Assembly (NCBI GenBank): GCA_964499485.1
Contig: CAZCLF010000002.1
Coordinates: 1-64,000 of the forward strand
Reading direction: 5' to 3'
DNA from: Ga0074130 sp964499485
GTDB lineage: Bacteria > Pseudomonadota > Gammaproteobacteria > Burkholderiales > Rhodocyclaceae
DNA length: 64,000 nt
Of this stretch, positions 8,226-17,241 are shown piece by piece. A program made the translations under genes and the position numbers. Numbering within the stretch: the stretch's first letter is position 1; each line of letters starts with the position of its first letter. Below the pieces are notes generated by a model that was given only the letters and a program-made list of their open reading frames with translations, did not search any database and was not told where the DNA came from.

Positions 8226-11200
8226 ATGACATCCCCATCTCCCATCACCTTCACCGAGGTACTGAAACTCGCCAAGCAAGTTGCGATGGAGCGGGCGCGG
8301 ACCACCATCAACATGGATACCGTGCGCCTTGCGCTGGAGCTGTATTTTGATACGGAAAAGCTTGATCCCAACTTGATCGAAACGTTGGGGATCAAGAACC
8401 CCGCCCCCCCTAAGCGCGATAACGGCCGTGAGTCGCTGGGAAAATATAACGCGACTGAACGCATCGATCTGCACAAAGACGTTATCGAATTACGTAAAAA
8501 ATTCGGCAATGATCCTTTGCCTGGCCTGATGCTCCCAGAGGAAACCTCCGAGCCAGCATCTCCCCCTGAGGATGCCCCCCCCGAAACGCCGAAAACCCAA
8601 GAAGCCCCTAAAGGCCCTATCGCAACCCTGAGAGATCTGTTGCTCTTAGCAAAATGGCAAGCGCATCAGCAAGGTGCAAATGCAATTTCCGTCCTTAACC
8701 TCGAAGAAGCACTCGGGTTTTTCACGGACTACTTTGCTGACCGTGATGAAGGCGTTGTTGTCGTTGAGACATTCAGCCTCCCACGGCTCGCTGGCGACGG
8801 AGCAGCGATACTTGCCAAAGCCAAGGCGCTCGAAGGCCGTATTGAATTTGCCGATGACCTCAAGGACCTTCGCAAACAGCTCGAGTCAAAAGTTGGGGGC
8901 TCGCCACCGCTCAAAGCGCAGCCTAAAGTCACCCATCAGCCTGAACCGGTAGCGGTTAAAGCATCGACGCAGACCCTGAACTCTCTTTTTCAGGCACTCG
9001 AATCAAAAGTGCTGGGGCAAGCTGTAGCCCTTAATCAGCTCCGAATTGCACTGCACGAACGCAACCTAAAACTCAAAGCCCCGGGGCGCCCTCAAACCAT
9101 GGTGTGGGCAGGTTATCCGGGCAGCGGAAAAACCCTGCTTGCCAATACATTGATCGCCAACCAAGCCTACCCGGGCATGGTGATCAACATGCAGGAATAC
9201 GATAGTTACAACGAAAGCTTTGGCTTGGTCGGCCTGCGGCGCGGCTATTCCGATGCCACCCCGGGCATCCTGACCAGCTTTGTCCGCAAGAACCCGCAAA
9301 GCTGCATCGTGTTTGACAACGTGGGCCAAGCGCACCCCAATGTGCAAAACATTCTTGGCAGCCTTCTGTCCAACGGCTACCTTGATGATGCCCACGGCTT
9401 TGGCAAGGAAGAAAACCGAGACGACCCAGCCACCTATCGTGTCTCCTTTGAAGATACCCTGCTCGTCTTTATTGTCGGGCTCGATGACCGGCTCCTGGCA
9501 AATGAGCACTTCTCAGATTGCACACGTAGCGCCCCAGACAAGGCCATCGCGCTGATCGCAGAAAGCCTGAATGAAGTCGCACCCGCCGCCTCAAGCACCG
9601 AAAGCGGTGGCGCCCACACCCTGACGCCTGCACTCGCCCGCACGTTGGCCGCTTCCAGAATCCTGCCCTTTGCACCGCTCGGCATGGAGGCGCTGGTCAG
9701 CATTGCCACACGCACCCTGCAAAGCTTCAAGGAGCGGATCGAAGCCCGCAATGTGAGCCTCACCTTTGACTCGCTGGATCAGTTGGCCACCATCGTCACA
9801 CTTGGCTATGCGCCAGACATCAGTGCCACCGAGGTCACCGAACAAGCTTACCAATGGCTGGCCGATGCCTACTTCACCTCAGAAGCTGGCAGCGAGCAAA
9901 CGCTCCCGGCATCTATCACTGTCACGATGGGTGCTGATGCAGCCGCCTTTATAGAATCAGCCATTGCAGAGCATGGGGGAATCGACCCCTTGGCCCGTGC
10001 CATGTTTCGCCGACGCCAAACCCTGCAGCGCATCGTGACATCAGCGTTGGACAACAAGCACCTGACGCTCACCATTACAAGCTGCCAGTTTGAGCAAGTC
10101 AAAGGCGAAGGCAACTTCGGCGGCGACGCGGGCTTCACTGTTGAGCAACCCTCCATATGCTTCAGCGACATCAAAGGGCACACCCACATCAAGGCACGGC
10201 TCGCCCAAATATTGGCACTCCTCAATCAAGAAGGGCCGCAAAGCAAGCTCGCGCCGCGCGGCGCCTTTCTGTATGGGCAACCCGGCACCGGCAAAACAAT
10301 GCTTGTTAAAGCCTTAGCGGGGGAAGCCAACCTTCCTTTCATTGCGGTCAACGCCGCCCAGTTACTCGACTCCACCCTGACGCGCACCATCTTCACCCGC
10401 GCGCGCCGCTTTGCGCCCAGCATCGTCTTCATCGACGAAATTGATGCCCTAGGCGTTCGTGGCAAAGGCGGTGCCGACCACAGCATTAATCAACTATTAA
10501 GCGAAATCGACGGCTTCAGCAACACCGCTGGTCAACGGCTGTTTGTCATTGCTGCGACCAACTTCCCACAAAAAGTCGACCCCGCCATCCTCCGCTCTGG
10601 GCGGCTAGACCTTCACTTTGAGGTGCCGCTCCTCGATAAGGAAGCCCGGCGTTTCTTTATCGAAAAATGGCAAGACAACCTGCACATGCCACCCGCGGCA
10701 AGCCCCGAGGCATGGAATATCGATGCCATTGCCTCACTCACAGCAGGCATGAGTGGCGCCGATCTGGAAAAAGTGCAGCGCGAACTGATGCTGGCCAACG
10801 CCACGCAACCCAACACCCCCATCAGTCACAAGCAACTGCTCGACCAGATCAACACCATCAAGCATGGCGAGCGCAGAAAACTCCCGCCTTTGCGCGAGCT
10901 GCTTGAAAGAACGGCCTATCACGAAGCCGGCCATGCCGTCATTGCGCACATCCTGAACCCTGATGTGCCTATCGAACAAGTGACCATTGTCGGGCGCGGA
11001 AACAGCTTGGGCTTTGTGTCCTTCGACCGCGAAAGCCACCACAGCCGACCGCTCAACCGGCAAGAGGTTTTTGATCTGCTTTGCATCGACTTTGCCGGGC
11101 GCATCGCCCAAAGCAAGCAGTTCCCGGCGCAAAGCAACACCAATACCACCGGCGGCAATGACGATGGCGCCAGCAGCGATCTGGCCCATGCCACATCGCT

Positions 11201-11474
11201 CGCATGGCGCGCCATCACCGAATGGGGGCTAGATGATGAATTTGGCTGGCTATCGCTGAATGGGCTCGACGAAGCCACCGCTGCCCCCCTGCACACCAAA
11301 GCTCTGCAGCGCGTAGAAGCCATGCTCAACGAGGTGCGCACCACAACCTCGACCCTGGTCGACACACATTGGCACTCAATCGACCAACTCGCCCAGCAAT
11401 TGTTGGAGGAAGAAACCATTAGTGGTGCCGACCTTGTCACCCTATTGTTCGCGGGGGAGGCAACGCATGGCTAA
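8226..11474 (+). CDS. Clp-like/FtsH-like AAA fusion with M41 metalloprotease
   Basis: The 1082-residue protein has four parts. Residues 10-80 and about 137-225 are two helical repeats resembling Clp N-domain halves. A first AAA module of Clp type follows, with Walker A GYPGSGKT at 296-303, but its Walker B ends in Asp364-Asn365, so the catalytic Glu is missing. The second AAA module is FtsH-type, with GQPGTGKT at 684-691, FIDEID near 735-740 and an RSGRLDLHFE second region. The last part is an M41 protease with HEAGH at 899-903 and Asp985 as third zinc ligand. No transmembrane segment is visible, unlike in FtsH. It should be a soluble ATP-driven protease. I know of no described family with this domain order. 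Confidence 0.9.
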   Translation: MTSPSPITFTEVLKLAKQVAMERARTTINMDTVRLALELYFDTEKLDPNLIETLGIKNPAPPKRDNGRESLGKYNATERIDLHKDVIELRKKFGNDPLPGLMLPEETSEPASPPEDAPPETPKTQEAPKGPIATLRDLLLLAKWQAHQQGANAISVLNLEEALGFFTDYFADRDEGVVVVETFSLPRLAGDGAAILAKAKALEGRIEFADDLKDLRKQLESKVGGSPPLKAQPKVTHQPEPVAVKASTQTLNSLFQALESKVLGQAVALNQLRIALHERNLKLKAPGRPQTMVWAGYPGSGKTLLANTLIANQAYPGMVINMQEYDSYNESFGLVGLRRGYSDATPGILTSFVRKNPQSCIVFDNVGQAHPNVQNILGSLLSNGYLDDAHGFGKEENRDDPATYRVSFEDTLLVFIVGLDDRLLANEHFSDCTRSAPDKAIALIAESLNEVAPAASSTESGGAHTLTPALARTLAASRILPFAPLGMEALVSIATRTLQSFKERIEARNVSLTFDSLDQLATIVTLGYAPDISATEVTEQAYQWLADAYFTSEAGSEQTLPASITVTMGADAAAFIESAIAEHGGIDPLARAMFRRRQTLQRIVTSALDNKHLTLTITSCQFEQVKGEGNFGGDAGFTVEQPSICFSDIKGHTHIKARLAQILALLNQEGPQSKLAPRGAFLYGQPGTGKTMLVKALAGEANLPFIAVNAAQLLDSTLTRTIFTRARRFAPSIVFIDEIDALGVRGKGGADHSINQLLSEIDGFSNTAGQRLFVIAATNFPQKVDPAILRSGRLDLHFEVPLLDKEARRFFIEKWQDNLHMPPAASPEAWNIDAIASLTAGMSGADLEKVQRELMLANATQPNTPISHKQLLDQINTIKHGERRKLPPLRELLERTAYHEAGHAVIAHILNPDVPIEQVTIVGRGNSLGFVSFDRESHHSRPLNRQEVFDLLCIDFAGRIAQSKQFPAQSNTNTTGGNDDGASSDLAHATSLAWRAITEWGLDDEFGWLSLNGLDEATAAPLHTKALQRVEAMLNEVRTTTSTLVDTHWHSIDQLAQQLLEEETISGADLVTLLFAGEATHG

Positions 11475-13269
11475 CAATCCCCCCAGCCCGTTGGTCGTAT
11501 GTTTATCCCGAAATGACTCTAAAAGGCCTTGGGATGTTGTCATTTTGTCAGTTGATGAATACAGCGAGTATCGCCAGCGCAAATTAAAAGATGCTCGGAT
11601 TGCGGGGATTGATGAAAGTGAATCTTCTGAAGGGAAAAATACTTTTGGCGGGGAACATCGCCCAGTAATTCGCAATACTGAAGGCGAATTCAGTCTTGAA
11701 GCTTTTAACCTTAAAGATGGAAGCCAGAACACGCAATCAAAAGAGAAAGACAGTGAAACGTCAGAATCTGATGTCCCACCACTAGGTAGCCCTATCCGAT
11801 TTGAAATCATGCACATTCCGGATAATTGGCGCGGAACGTCATCTTTCAATACGGTTGCACGTTTCAAAGTGACCGAGATTGAGGAGGGACCATGCAGCTT
11901 CGATGGCAAAACACTCTCAATCCCCAAAGTGCACTTTAATGACTCAAGATCAGATGTGCCAGAACATGCTCCAGCCCTAGTACAAGCTGCCGCGGCCAGG
12001 CTTTATTTGATCAGCCATATCCGCCACCTGCGCAGATGGATCTGCGAAGCTACGAAACCGAAACCAACCGATCCTAAAAAAGACAAAAAGGCTACGTGTA
12101 TTGACACGTTGAATGACTGGCTTGCTGGTATTTCCACAAAACTAAACTCAAGCTACGAAACAGGGTTGCTAGCCAGTGTAGTCGCGGGAAGCTTCTCTTG
12201 GCTAGGTCTGGGAGGGCTACTTACTCAAGAGGTCGTTTCTCTAAGGAATCTATTGCTAGTCGCGATGCAAATAATTCTGACAAGTTTGGGCGTTTTCCTT
12301 TGGAGGAAAATCCAAAATGCACCAACAGATGCCACGAAGAATCCAAATGCAAACTGGCCTATTCTCCCAATGGCCGTAGCGGGTGGTACAGGCGGGCTCA
12401 CTATCCTCTGGTTGTTGTGGCCCCAAATCAGCTTTGGACAACCAACCCCGAACTCACTCGACTTTGTTCTTTTAACCTATCTGTTGGTAAGCGCCGCTTT
12501 GCTTCTGATCAGCATTGGGGCACCGCAGAGCAAAAAGAATAAAGACCGGCTGAAAGAGTATCAGGAAAAACAAGAGGTTCTTGATAAAGCCCTTCTCTCA
12601 ATGTCGCACGCGAACGCTTTGGTTGCAATGGGTTGTATTCAGTCTGGCGACTCCACCCTGCACATTGCCGTGCCCGAGCACTTTTCCCGCTCTCTTGATG
12701 AAGCATTGAATATCAAAGCTACTGTGGTGTCGTTTGAGAGTGTGATCCGCGCCCACCTCACCTATGAACGAAAGCAAATTGCTGACATTCGTGAAAACAA
12801 GGCCCGAGGGCAGCGGGCTGCCTACTCCGCCGCCAGTGGCATGGCGGCCGGGTTTATTACCTATAGCATTGGCGAGTCGGTCATGCAATACCTCGACATG
12901 CCGACTGCTAACGATACAGAGCTGCAGAAGTTTCTGCTGATGGTCAAGACTTCGCCCAGCCTCAACCCAGATGCCAAGCTAGGCACGCCTGCGACAGATA
13001 AGCTAGCCTCAAGTCGCGATTGTGAAATGGTGCAAAAGAATGGCAACCCCATTCTGCCAAAACTGCCATTGCCGACGGGCATGGAAAAAGACTGGCTCCA
13101 CGTGCCTGAAGGAACGCCACAGTGCGCCTTGTTACAACAAGTAGTCGAATATCAAACTGCCACCCATCAAGACATGCTTGAAGACTACGGCCTGCTGTTA
13201 GTCATCACCTTTGTGTCGGCGATGGTTGCCGCTTGGGCAGCAGTCAAACGCCAACAACCCATCGAATAA
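11467..13269 (+). CDS. Orphan five-TM protein of the protease operon
   Basis: The 600-residue protein begins with a soluble region of about 230 residues. Four closely spaced membrane segments follow (about 234-255, 259-279, 298-320 and 332-352), then a helical soluble region with coiled-coil character (about 355-560), which includes a short hydrophobic stretch near 460. A last membrane segment lies near 576-594. I do not recognise the family. ATG 11467 has GGGGGAGG directly upstream and overlaps the preceding stop by 8 bases, so production is coupled to the fusion protease. It could anchor that soluble protease at the membrane, which would replace the missing FtsH transmembrane part; this is a hypothesis from context. 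Confidence 0.75.
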   Translation: MANNPPSPLVVCLSRNDSKRPWDVVILSVDEYSEYRQRKLKDARIAGIDESESSEGKNTFGGEHRPVIRNTEGEFSLEAFNLKDGSQNTQSKEKDSETSESDVPPLGSPIRFEIMHIPDNWRGTSSFNTVARFKVTEIEEGPCSFDGKTLSIPKVHFNDSRSDVPEHAPALVQAAAARLYLISHIRHLRRWICEATKPKPTDPKKDKKATCIDTLNDWLAGISTKLNSSYETGLLASVVAGSFSWLGLGGLLTQEVVSLRNLLLVAMQIILTSLGVFLWRKIQNAPTDATKNPNANWPILPMAVAGGTGGLTILWLLWPQISFGQPTPNSLDFVLLTYLLVSAALLLISIGAPQSKKNKDRLKEYQEKQEVLDKALLSMSHANALVAMGCIQSGDSTLHIAVPEHFSRSLDEALNIKATVVSFESVIRAHLTYERKQIADIRENKARGQRAAYSAASGMAAGFITYSIGESVMQYLDMPTANDTELQKFLLMVKTSPSLNPDAKLGTPATDKLASSRDCEMVQKNGNPILPKLPLPTGMEKDWLHVPEGTPQCALLQQVVEYQTATHQDMLEDYGLLLVITFVSAMVAAWAAVKRQQPIE

Positions 13270-13296
13270 CTTTATTTCTCTACGAGAGGATTCACC

Positions 13297-13764
13297 ATGA
13301 GCAAGAAAGAAGATTTGCAAAAAGTCTATATGGATGCATTAACTGCACTCGATTTTGAGCCCAAAACTGACGGCGATGGCGATATCGTTTTCAAGATTCA
13401 AAAAATGGGAACAGCGCTGATCGTTCTCGACGCAGATGATGACCCCGAATTTCTGCGCATGATGTTTCCCAATTTTTATGATGATCAAAAGGGGCTAAGC
13501 AAAGACGATTTAATCGCACTTGCCAATCAAATCAATATTAAGAACAAGGCGGTCAAAATCACTGTTAGCTCGCAAGACGGCGAATGGAACGTAAGCGCGG
13601 TTATGGAAGCCTTTCTAGCTAAACCCGACACCGTGCCCGATACGGCCATCGTTAAGGCCACGTTGAGCCGCTATCTGTCGGCGTTGCAAGCCGGTGTGGT
13701 GGCGTATGCAAAGGCCGTGAAAGAAAAACAAGACTCCGGCCAAGACGAACAAGGGTCGATTTAA
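13297..13764 (+). CDS. YbjN-like small protein
   Basis: The 155-residue acidic protein has no signal peptide or membrane segment. The sequence pattern (an early segment ending in DGDIVFK, then a conserved VKITV strand and a helical end) resembles the YbjN/type III secretion chaperone-like fold, which usually binds other proteins. The match is by eye only. It starts 27 bp after the five-TM protein, behind a GAGAGGA ribosome site, and 15 bp before the CHASE2 gene. A chaperone or adaptor role inside the operon would fit. Confidence 0.6.
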   Translation: MSKKEDLQKVYMDALTALDFEPKTDGDGDIVFKIQKMGTALIVLDADDDPEFLRMMFPNFYDDQKGLSKDDLIALANQINIKNKAVKITVSSQDGEWNVSAVMEAFLAKPDTVPDTAIVKATLSRYLSALQAGVVAYAKAVKEKQDSGQDEQGSI

Positions 13765-13779
13765 GAAATACCCCATGGG

Positions 13780-15372
13780 GTGTCAAAGTGCACCCCAAAT
13801 ACCAAGCCCCAACCCTCTCTTAATCCCACCATGCCAAAGAAAAGTATTTCTGAGATGTGCTTGTGGTTAAAAATCCGCATATGCGGTATGACCCCCAAGA
13901 ACAGACACTTCATAACTCTTTTCTGTTGCTATTGGGCCTTTAGTCCTTTTTTTAACTTCATGGCCGAAAGTGATTTTTTCGACCAGATGGGGTCTCGTTT
14001 TTTCGCAAGACTCAGCACACCAATACTTGCGAAGGACTATGAATCGCAAAGCCAAACGACCGCTGCAAACGAAATTGGCACGCGAGACAAAATCACCGTT
14101 CTACTGGTTCAAGACGACGACCTCAAGGCTTTTAATGAAACACTCCCTGTCTCTTATCGGTTCTGGGCAAGGCGTATCACAGCGATTGCCGACCATGAAC
14201 CTGATGCAATTTTTCTAGATCTTATATTCACCCGTAAAAGAAATGACCCAAGTTTCCAAGAGCTGGTTTCTGCTGCATGTGAACTACAAGATAGAGAGAA
14301 ACCTGTTCCTGTTTATATCGGTTCACTTCAAGCTTTCGGTGTAGAAACGATTGAAGAATTAAGAAATGCAAAATCACCAATCCGAGAGGCACCCTGTTTT
14401 ATCGAGACTGCAATCCAAAAGCCTCAAGACAGAATCGATGCCATCACTTGGGAGTACCCCATTGAACAGACCGGGCAAGGCGATAACCCTTCGCTGAAAA
14501 CCGCCGCCGCCAAGATTTATGGCGATCTGTATCAAAACCAGGCTATTACACCCGATTTGCCAATGGCTTTAATTTGGGGGGCGTCTCAGCATCCAGACAA
14601 CTCGACGCTTACCGTTAGCGGCCTTAATGGATCTGACCGTACCTGCAAGAGTTCATCAAAGAGCATGCTTAAGACTCTTTCTGAGTTTGTGATGCGGATC
14701 AACCATAAAGACATGAGCTACGAGGACAGTACTTGCTACTACCATCGGGTTCGACAGATGCGCAGCCTCCGTGAAGACGAAAACATTGGCGGTTTTATTA
14801 AGGGCAAAGTCGTGATGGTTGGGCTAGACATCGTGGGCGCATCGGATGTGGTCAAGGCGCCAACTTTTGAAAACCCCATTCATGGTGTTTTCTTGCACGC
14901 AATGGCTTTAGATAACTTCTTAACCTATGGCGCCGACTTCAAACGCCACGTTTCGCCCAGCTTCTTTCCTGAAAGCAAGTCTGGAACCCCAAGCCAACAC
15001 TACTTTCTGTGGATCACAGCCTGTCTCATTTATCTATCAGGTACTGTTCTTGATGTTCGCGAAAAAGCACGTGTAAAAGCTTGCCGAAGCAAATTCATCG
15101 AGGGTCGTAAATCAGAGCCAGTTAATAATGAGTGGTTGGATGACCTTGAGAAGGTGATTGAACAGGGCTGGTTTTTTCGCTGGCTAAGCAGGCTTGGCAT
15201 CTTGTGCGGAGTTGCGCTAGGAATTTTTGTCCTAGGTTATTACATTGCCAACATGGGGCCGATGAGTTGGGCAGAGTGGGTTTTCTTTCCTATCCTGTGC
15301 AGCTTCTTTGAGTGGGTTCCGAAGGTACATGATTTTATTGCTGACAAACTCAGCCAATTGTGCAAGCCCTAA
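13780..15372 (+). CDS. CHASE2-domain membrane sensor without output domain
   Basis: An N-terminal hydrophobic segment (about residues 47-65) precedes a large extracytoplasmic domain with CHASE2 features: a conserved strand around ITVLLVQDDD, the FLDLIF segment, and GKVVMVGLD with NPIHGVFLHAMALDN near its end. Three hydrophobic segments follow (about 408-426, 466-490 and 497-515). No kinase, cyclase or GGDEF domain comes after them, though CHASE2 is normally coupled to such outputs. It may pass a periplasmic signal to partner proteins of this operon. The start is uncertain: GTG 13780 or ATG 13831, neither with a good ribosome site. Confidence 0.75.
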   Translation: MSKCTPNTKPQPSLNPTMPKKSISEMCLWLKIRICGMTPKNRHFITLFCCYWAFSPFFNFMAESDFFDQMGSRFFARLSTPILAKDYESQSQTTAANEIGTRDKITVLLVQDDDLKAFNETLPVSYRFWARRITAIADHEPDAIFLDLIFTRKRNDPSFQELVSAACELQDREKPVPVYIGSLQAFGVETIEELRNAKSPIREAPCFIETAIQKPQDRIDAITWEYPIEQTGQGDNPSLKTAAAKIYGDLYQNQAITPDLPMALIWGASQHPDNSTLTVSGLNGSDRTCKSSSKSMLKTLSEFVMRINHKDMSYEDSTCYYHRVRQMRSLREDENIGGFIKGKVVMVGLDIVGASDVVKAPTFENPIHGVFLHAMALDNFLTYGADFKRHVSPSFFPESKSGTPSQHYFLWITACLIYLSGTVLDVREKARVKACRSKFIEGRKSEPVNNEWLDDLEKVIEQGWFFRWLSRLGILCGVALGIFVLGYYIANMGPMSWAEWVFFPILCSFFEWVPKVHDFIADKLSQLCKP

Positions 15373-15404
15373 GAACAGTCTGATCATCAATCAAAGGAGT
15401 CAGT

Positions 15405-15782
15405 ATGCGCCGTTTGCTTACCTTTCACTTCGTCATCGCAACTACGATTGCACTCCCCCCCTCCATCGCCCACGCCCAAACCGAGGTTGGCGCAACCATC
15501 ACTGGCATAGCGCGCGGAAACTTAATCGTTTACAAAGACGAAAAGGGGGAGCAAGTGCTAAGTGAGGTTCCCAAAGATCAGGTCGCTGAGAAAAAGCTGG
15601 TCATCCTTCGTTCAAATGGGGAGTTTGCGGAAATTAAGCTAAACGGAAAGTCAGGCTGGGTTGATTTGGACAAGGTTAGCCTCGCACGAAAAACTCCACC
15701 TTGCCCTGGTCTTCAAAATATCTCATCTGAAACAAGTATCGCCGGATCACACGGAGCCAGCGGAAAAACAAACTGCAAATGA
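15405..15782 (+). CDS. Secreted SH3-like protein
   Basis: The 125-residue protein has a clear signal peptide with cleavage after AHA near residue 24. The mature part reads like a bacterial SH3-type beta barrel, ending in the segment KLNGKSGWVDLDKV, which is typical of SH3b modules that bind peptides or cell wall. A Cys-containing tail follows. AAAGGAG upstream of ATG 15405 supports the start. The gene ends in an ATGA overlap with the M48 lipoprotein gene, so the two probably act together in the periplasm. Confidence 0.7.
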   Translation: MRRLLTFHFVIATTIALPPSIAHAQTEVGATITGIARGNLIVYKDEKGEQVLSEVPKDQVAEKKLVILRSNGEFAEIKLNGKSGWVDLDKVSLARKTPPCPGLQNISSETSIAGSHGASGKTNCK

Positions 15783-17179
15783 AAGTATCTCTAATCTTGT
15801 TGCTCGCTTTGCTTACGAGTTCGGCCTGTGTGGAGCTACCAACAAAAAGCACCCCAAAAACGCCAATTATTGAACAAGCAAAACCGCGCACTATTGAAGC
15901 TGACCCGATCAAGGATCTATATGGTAGGCGAGTCGTCTCATTCATCATGCCCAACCAAGAGGCAACTGCGTACCTTAATCGACTGCTAAGTCAGATTAAG
16001 AAGGCCTCACCTACCCCCGACCTTCAGGCTGAGGTATTTATCACTGCAGAACGCGGGCTCGTCGCTGAAACGACTGAGGCTGGGAATATTTTCATCAGCC
16101 GTGGTTGGCTTGAAACAGCCGATAATGAGGATGAGCTTTTGGCACTGCTCGCTCACGAGTTTGGCCACATTGCTCTCAATCATCACGGGCTTGATTGGGC
16201 TAGCAAGGCTCAAAAGCAAGCGCAAGTTTACTCGGCCCTATTGATGGCGGCATCGAATATGCTTGCTAAGACCGGAGGAAATTCTGCGCTAAACAATCAG
16301 CAGATGAGCAACCTTAAGAAGCAAGAAATTCTCATTCAGCTGGCAGAGTCGTTTCTTTTCCCCGCTTGGAATCGAAGCCAAGAGCTTGATGCGGACCGCT
16401 TTGCTATTGACACGCTTGTGCGTTTGAAGCGATCTCCACGTGGCCTCAACGCATTCTTCGATCACATTGACGACTGGGAGAAAAAAAGTAAGCCTAGCTT
16501 GGAGCTAACGACAGATGAAATCTTGAACCTGCCGCTAGATGTCGTTGCCATGCGTGCCCTGCAAGGGTTTAAGTCGGATAACCACCCACCAGCAGAAGCA
16601 AGAGCAGCCGCGATTGATGATTACAAGGAGCAGTTCTACTCAGGGCTCAAACGCATCAAGCCAGATATTGGCGGGCTAGCAACCTTGCGCAAGAACAACA
16701 GTTACATCACTACCATCAAGAGTTACCAGCTCATTGATGAAGCGGAGGATGCATTCGCGCAAACACGGAAAAAAACTGCGCTGCAGCTTGGTGGGCAGGC
16801 TGACAGCCTTGCAAGCGGAAACCACCCCTATGTGCAGTACAAGCTCATCAAGATTCACCTTGGGTCAGGAAATGCGCAGCAAGCTAGTGCTGTTATGCGG
16901 CGAATGCAAAAGAGCAGCGAGCCCTCTTGGAAGGCTTATCAATTAATGCTCGACTGCAGTTCAATGTCTAACCAAGAGAAAGAAAAATTGCTTGAAGGTG
17001 GGTATCAGCAATTTAAGCAAGCGCCTGTGATCAATGTTAAGAGAATTAGTTTCTACGCCTCTCGTGGCAACAAAGATGCCGCAAACAAGATCATGAACGA
17101 TTGCCTGCTACATAACACCGAATATCGAGATCAGTGCATACGTGAAGCAAACATGCCCTCTATGCCGCTATGTAACTGA
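15779..17179 (+). CDS. M48-family metalloprotease lipoprotein
   Basis: The 466-residue protein starts with a lipoprotein signal ending in the lipobox around Cys17 (LTSSAC). The M48 zinc site is intact: HEFGH at residues 126-130, followed by ELDAD with Glu202 as third ligand. The C-terminal 200 residues are helical and TPR-like, as in the BepA/YfgC group. It should be a periplasm-facing protease or chaperone attached to the outer or inner membrane and concerned with envelope protein quality. Its presence next to a caspase-like protein and a soluble FtsH-like protease makes this operon rich in proteolysis. Confidence 0.88.
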   Translation: MKVSLILLLALLTSSACVELPTKSTPKTPIIEQAKPRTIEADPIKDLYGRRVVSFIMPNQEATAYLNRLLSQIKKASPTPDLQAEVFITAERGLVAETTEAGNIFISRGWLETADNEDELLALLAHEFGHIALNHHGLDWASKAQKQAQVYSALLMAASNMLAKTGGNSALNNQQMSNLKKQEILIQLAESFLFPAWNRSQELDADRFAIDTLVRLKRSPRGLNAFFDHIDDWEKKSKPSLELTTDEILNLPLDVVAMRALQGFKSDNHPPAEARAAAIDDYKEQFYSGLKRIKPDIGGLATLRKNNSYITTIKSYQLIDEAEDAFAQTRKKTALQLGGQADSLASGNHPYVQYKLIKIHLGSGNAQQASAVMRRMQKSSEPSWKAYQLMLDCSSMSNQEKEKLLEGGYQQFKQAPVINVKRISFYASRGNKDAANKIMNDCLLHNTEYRDQCIREANMPSMPLCN

Positions 17180-17241
17180 GGCGATTTCAGCAACCAACCT
17201 GCTTGGTAGTGACCTGCCGAACAAGCATCAACAGAACAATT

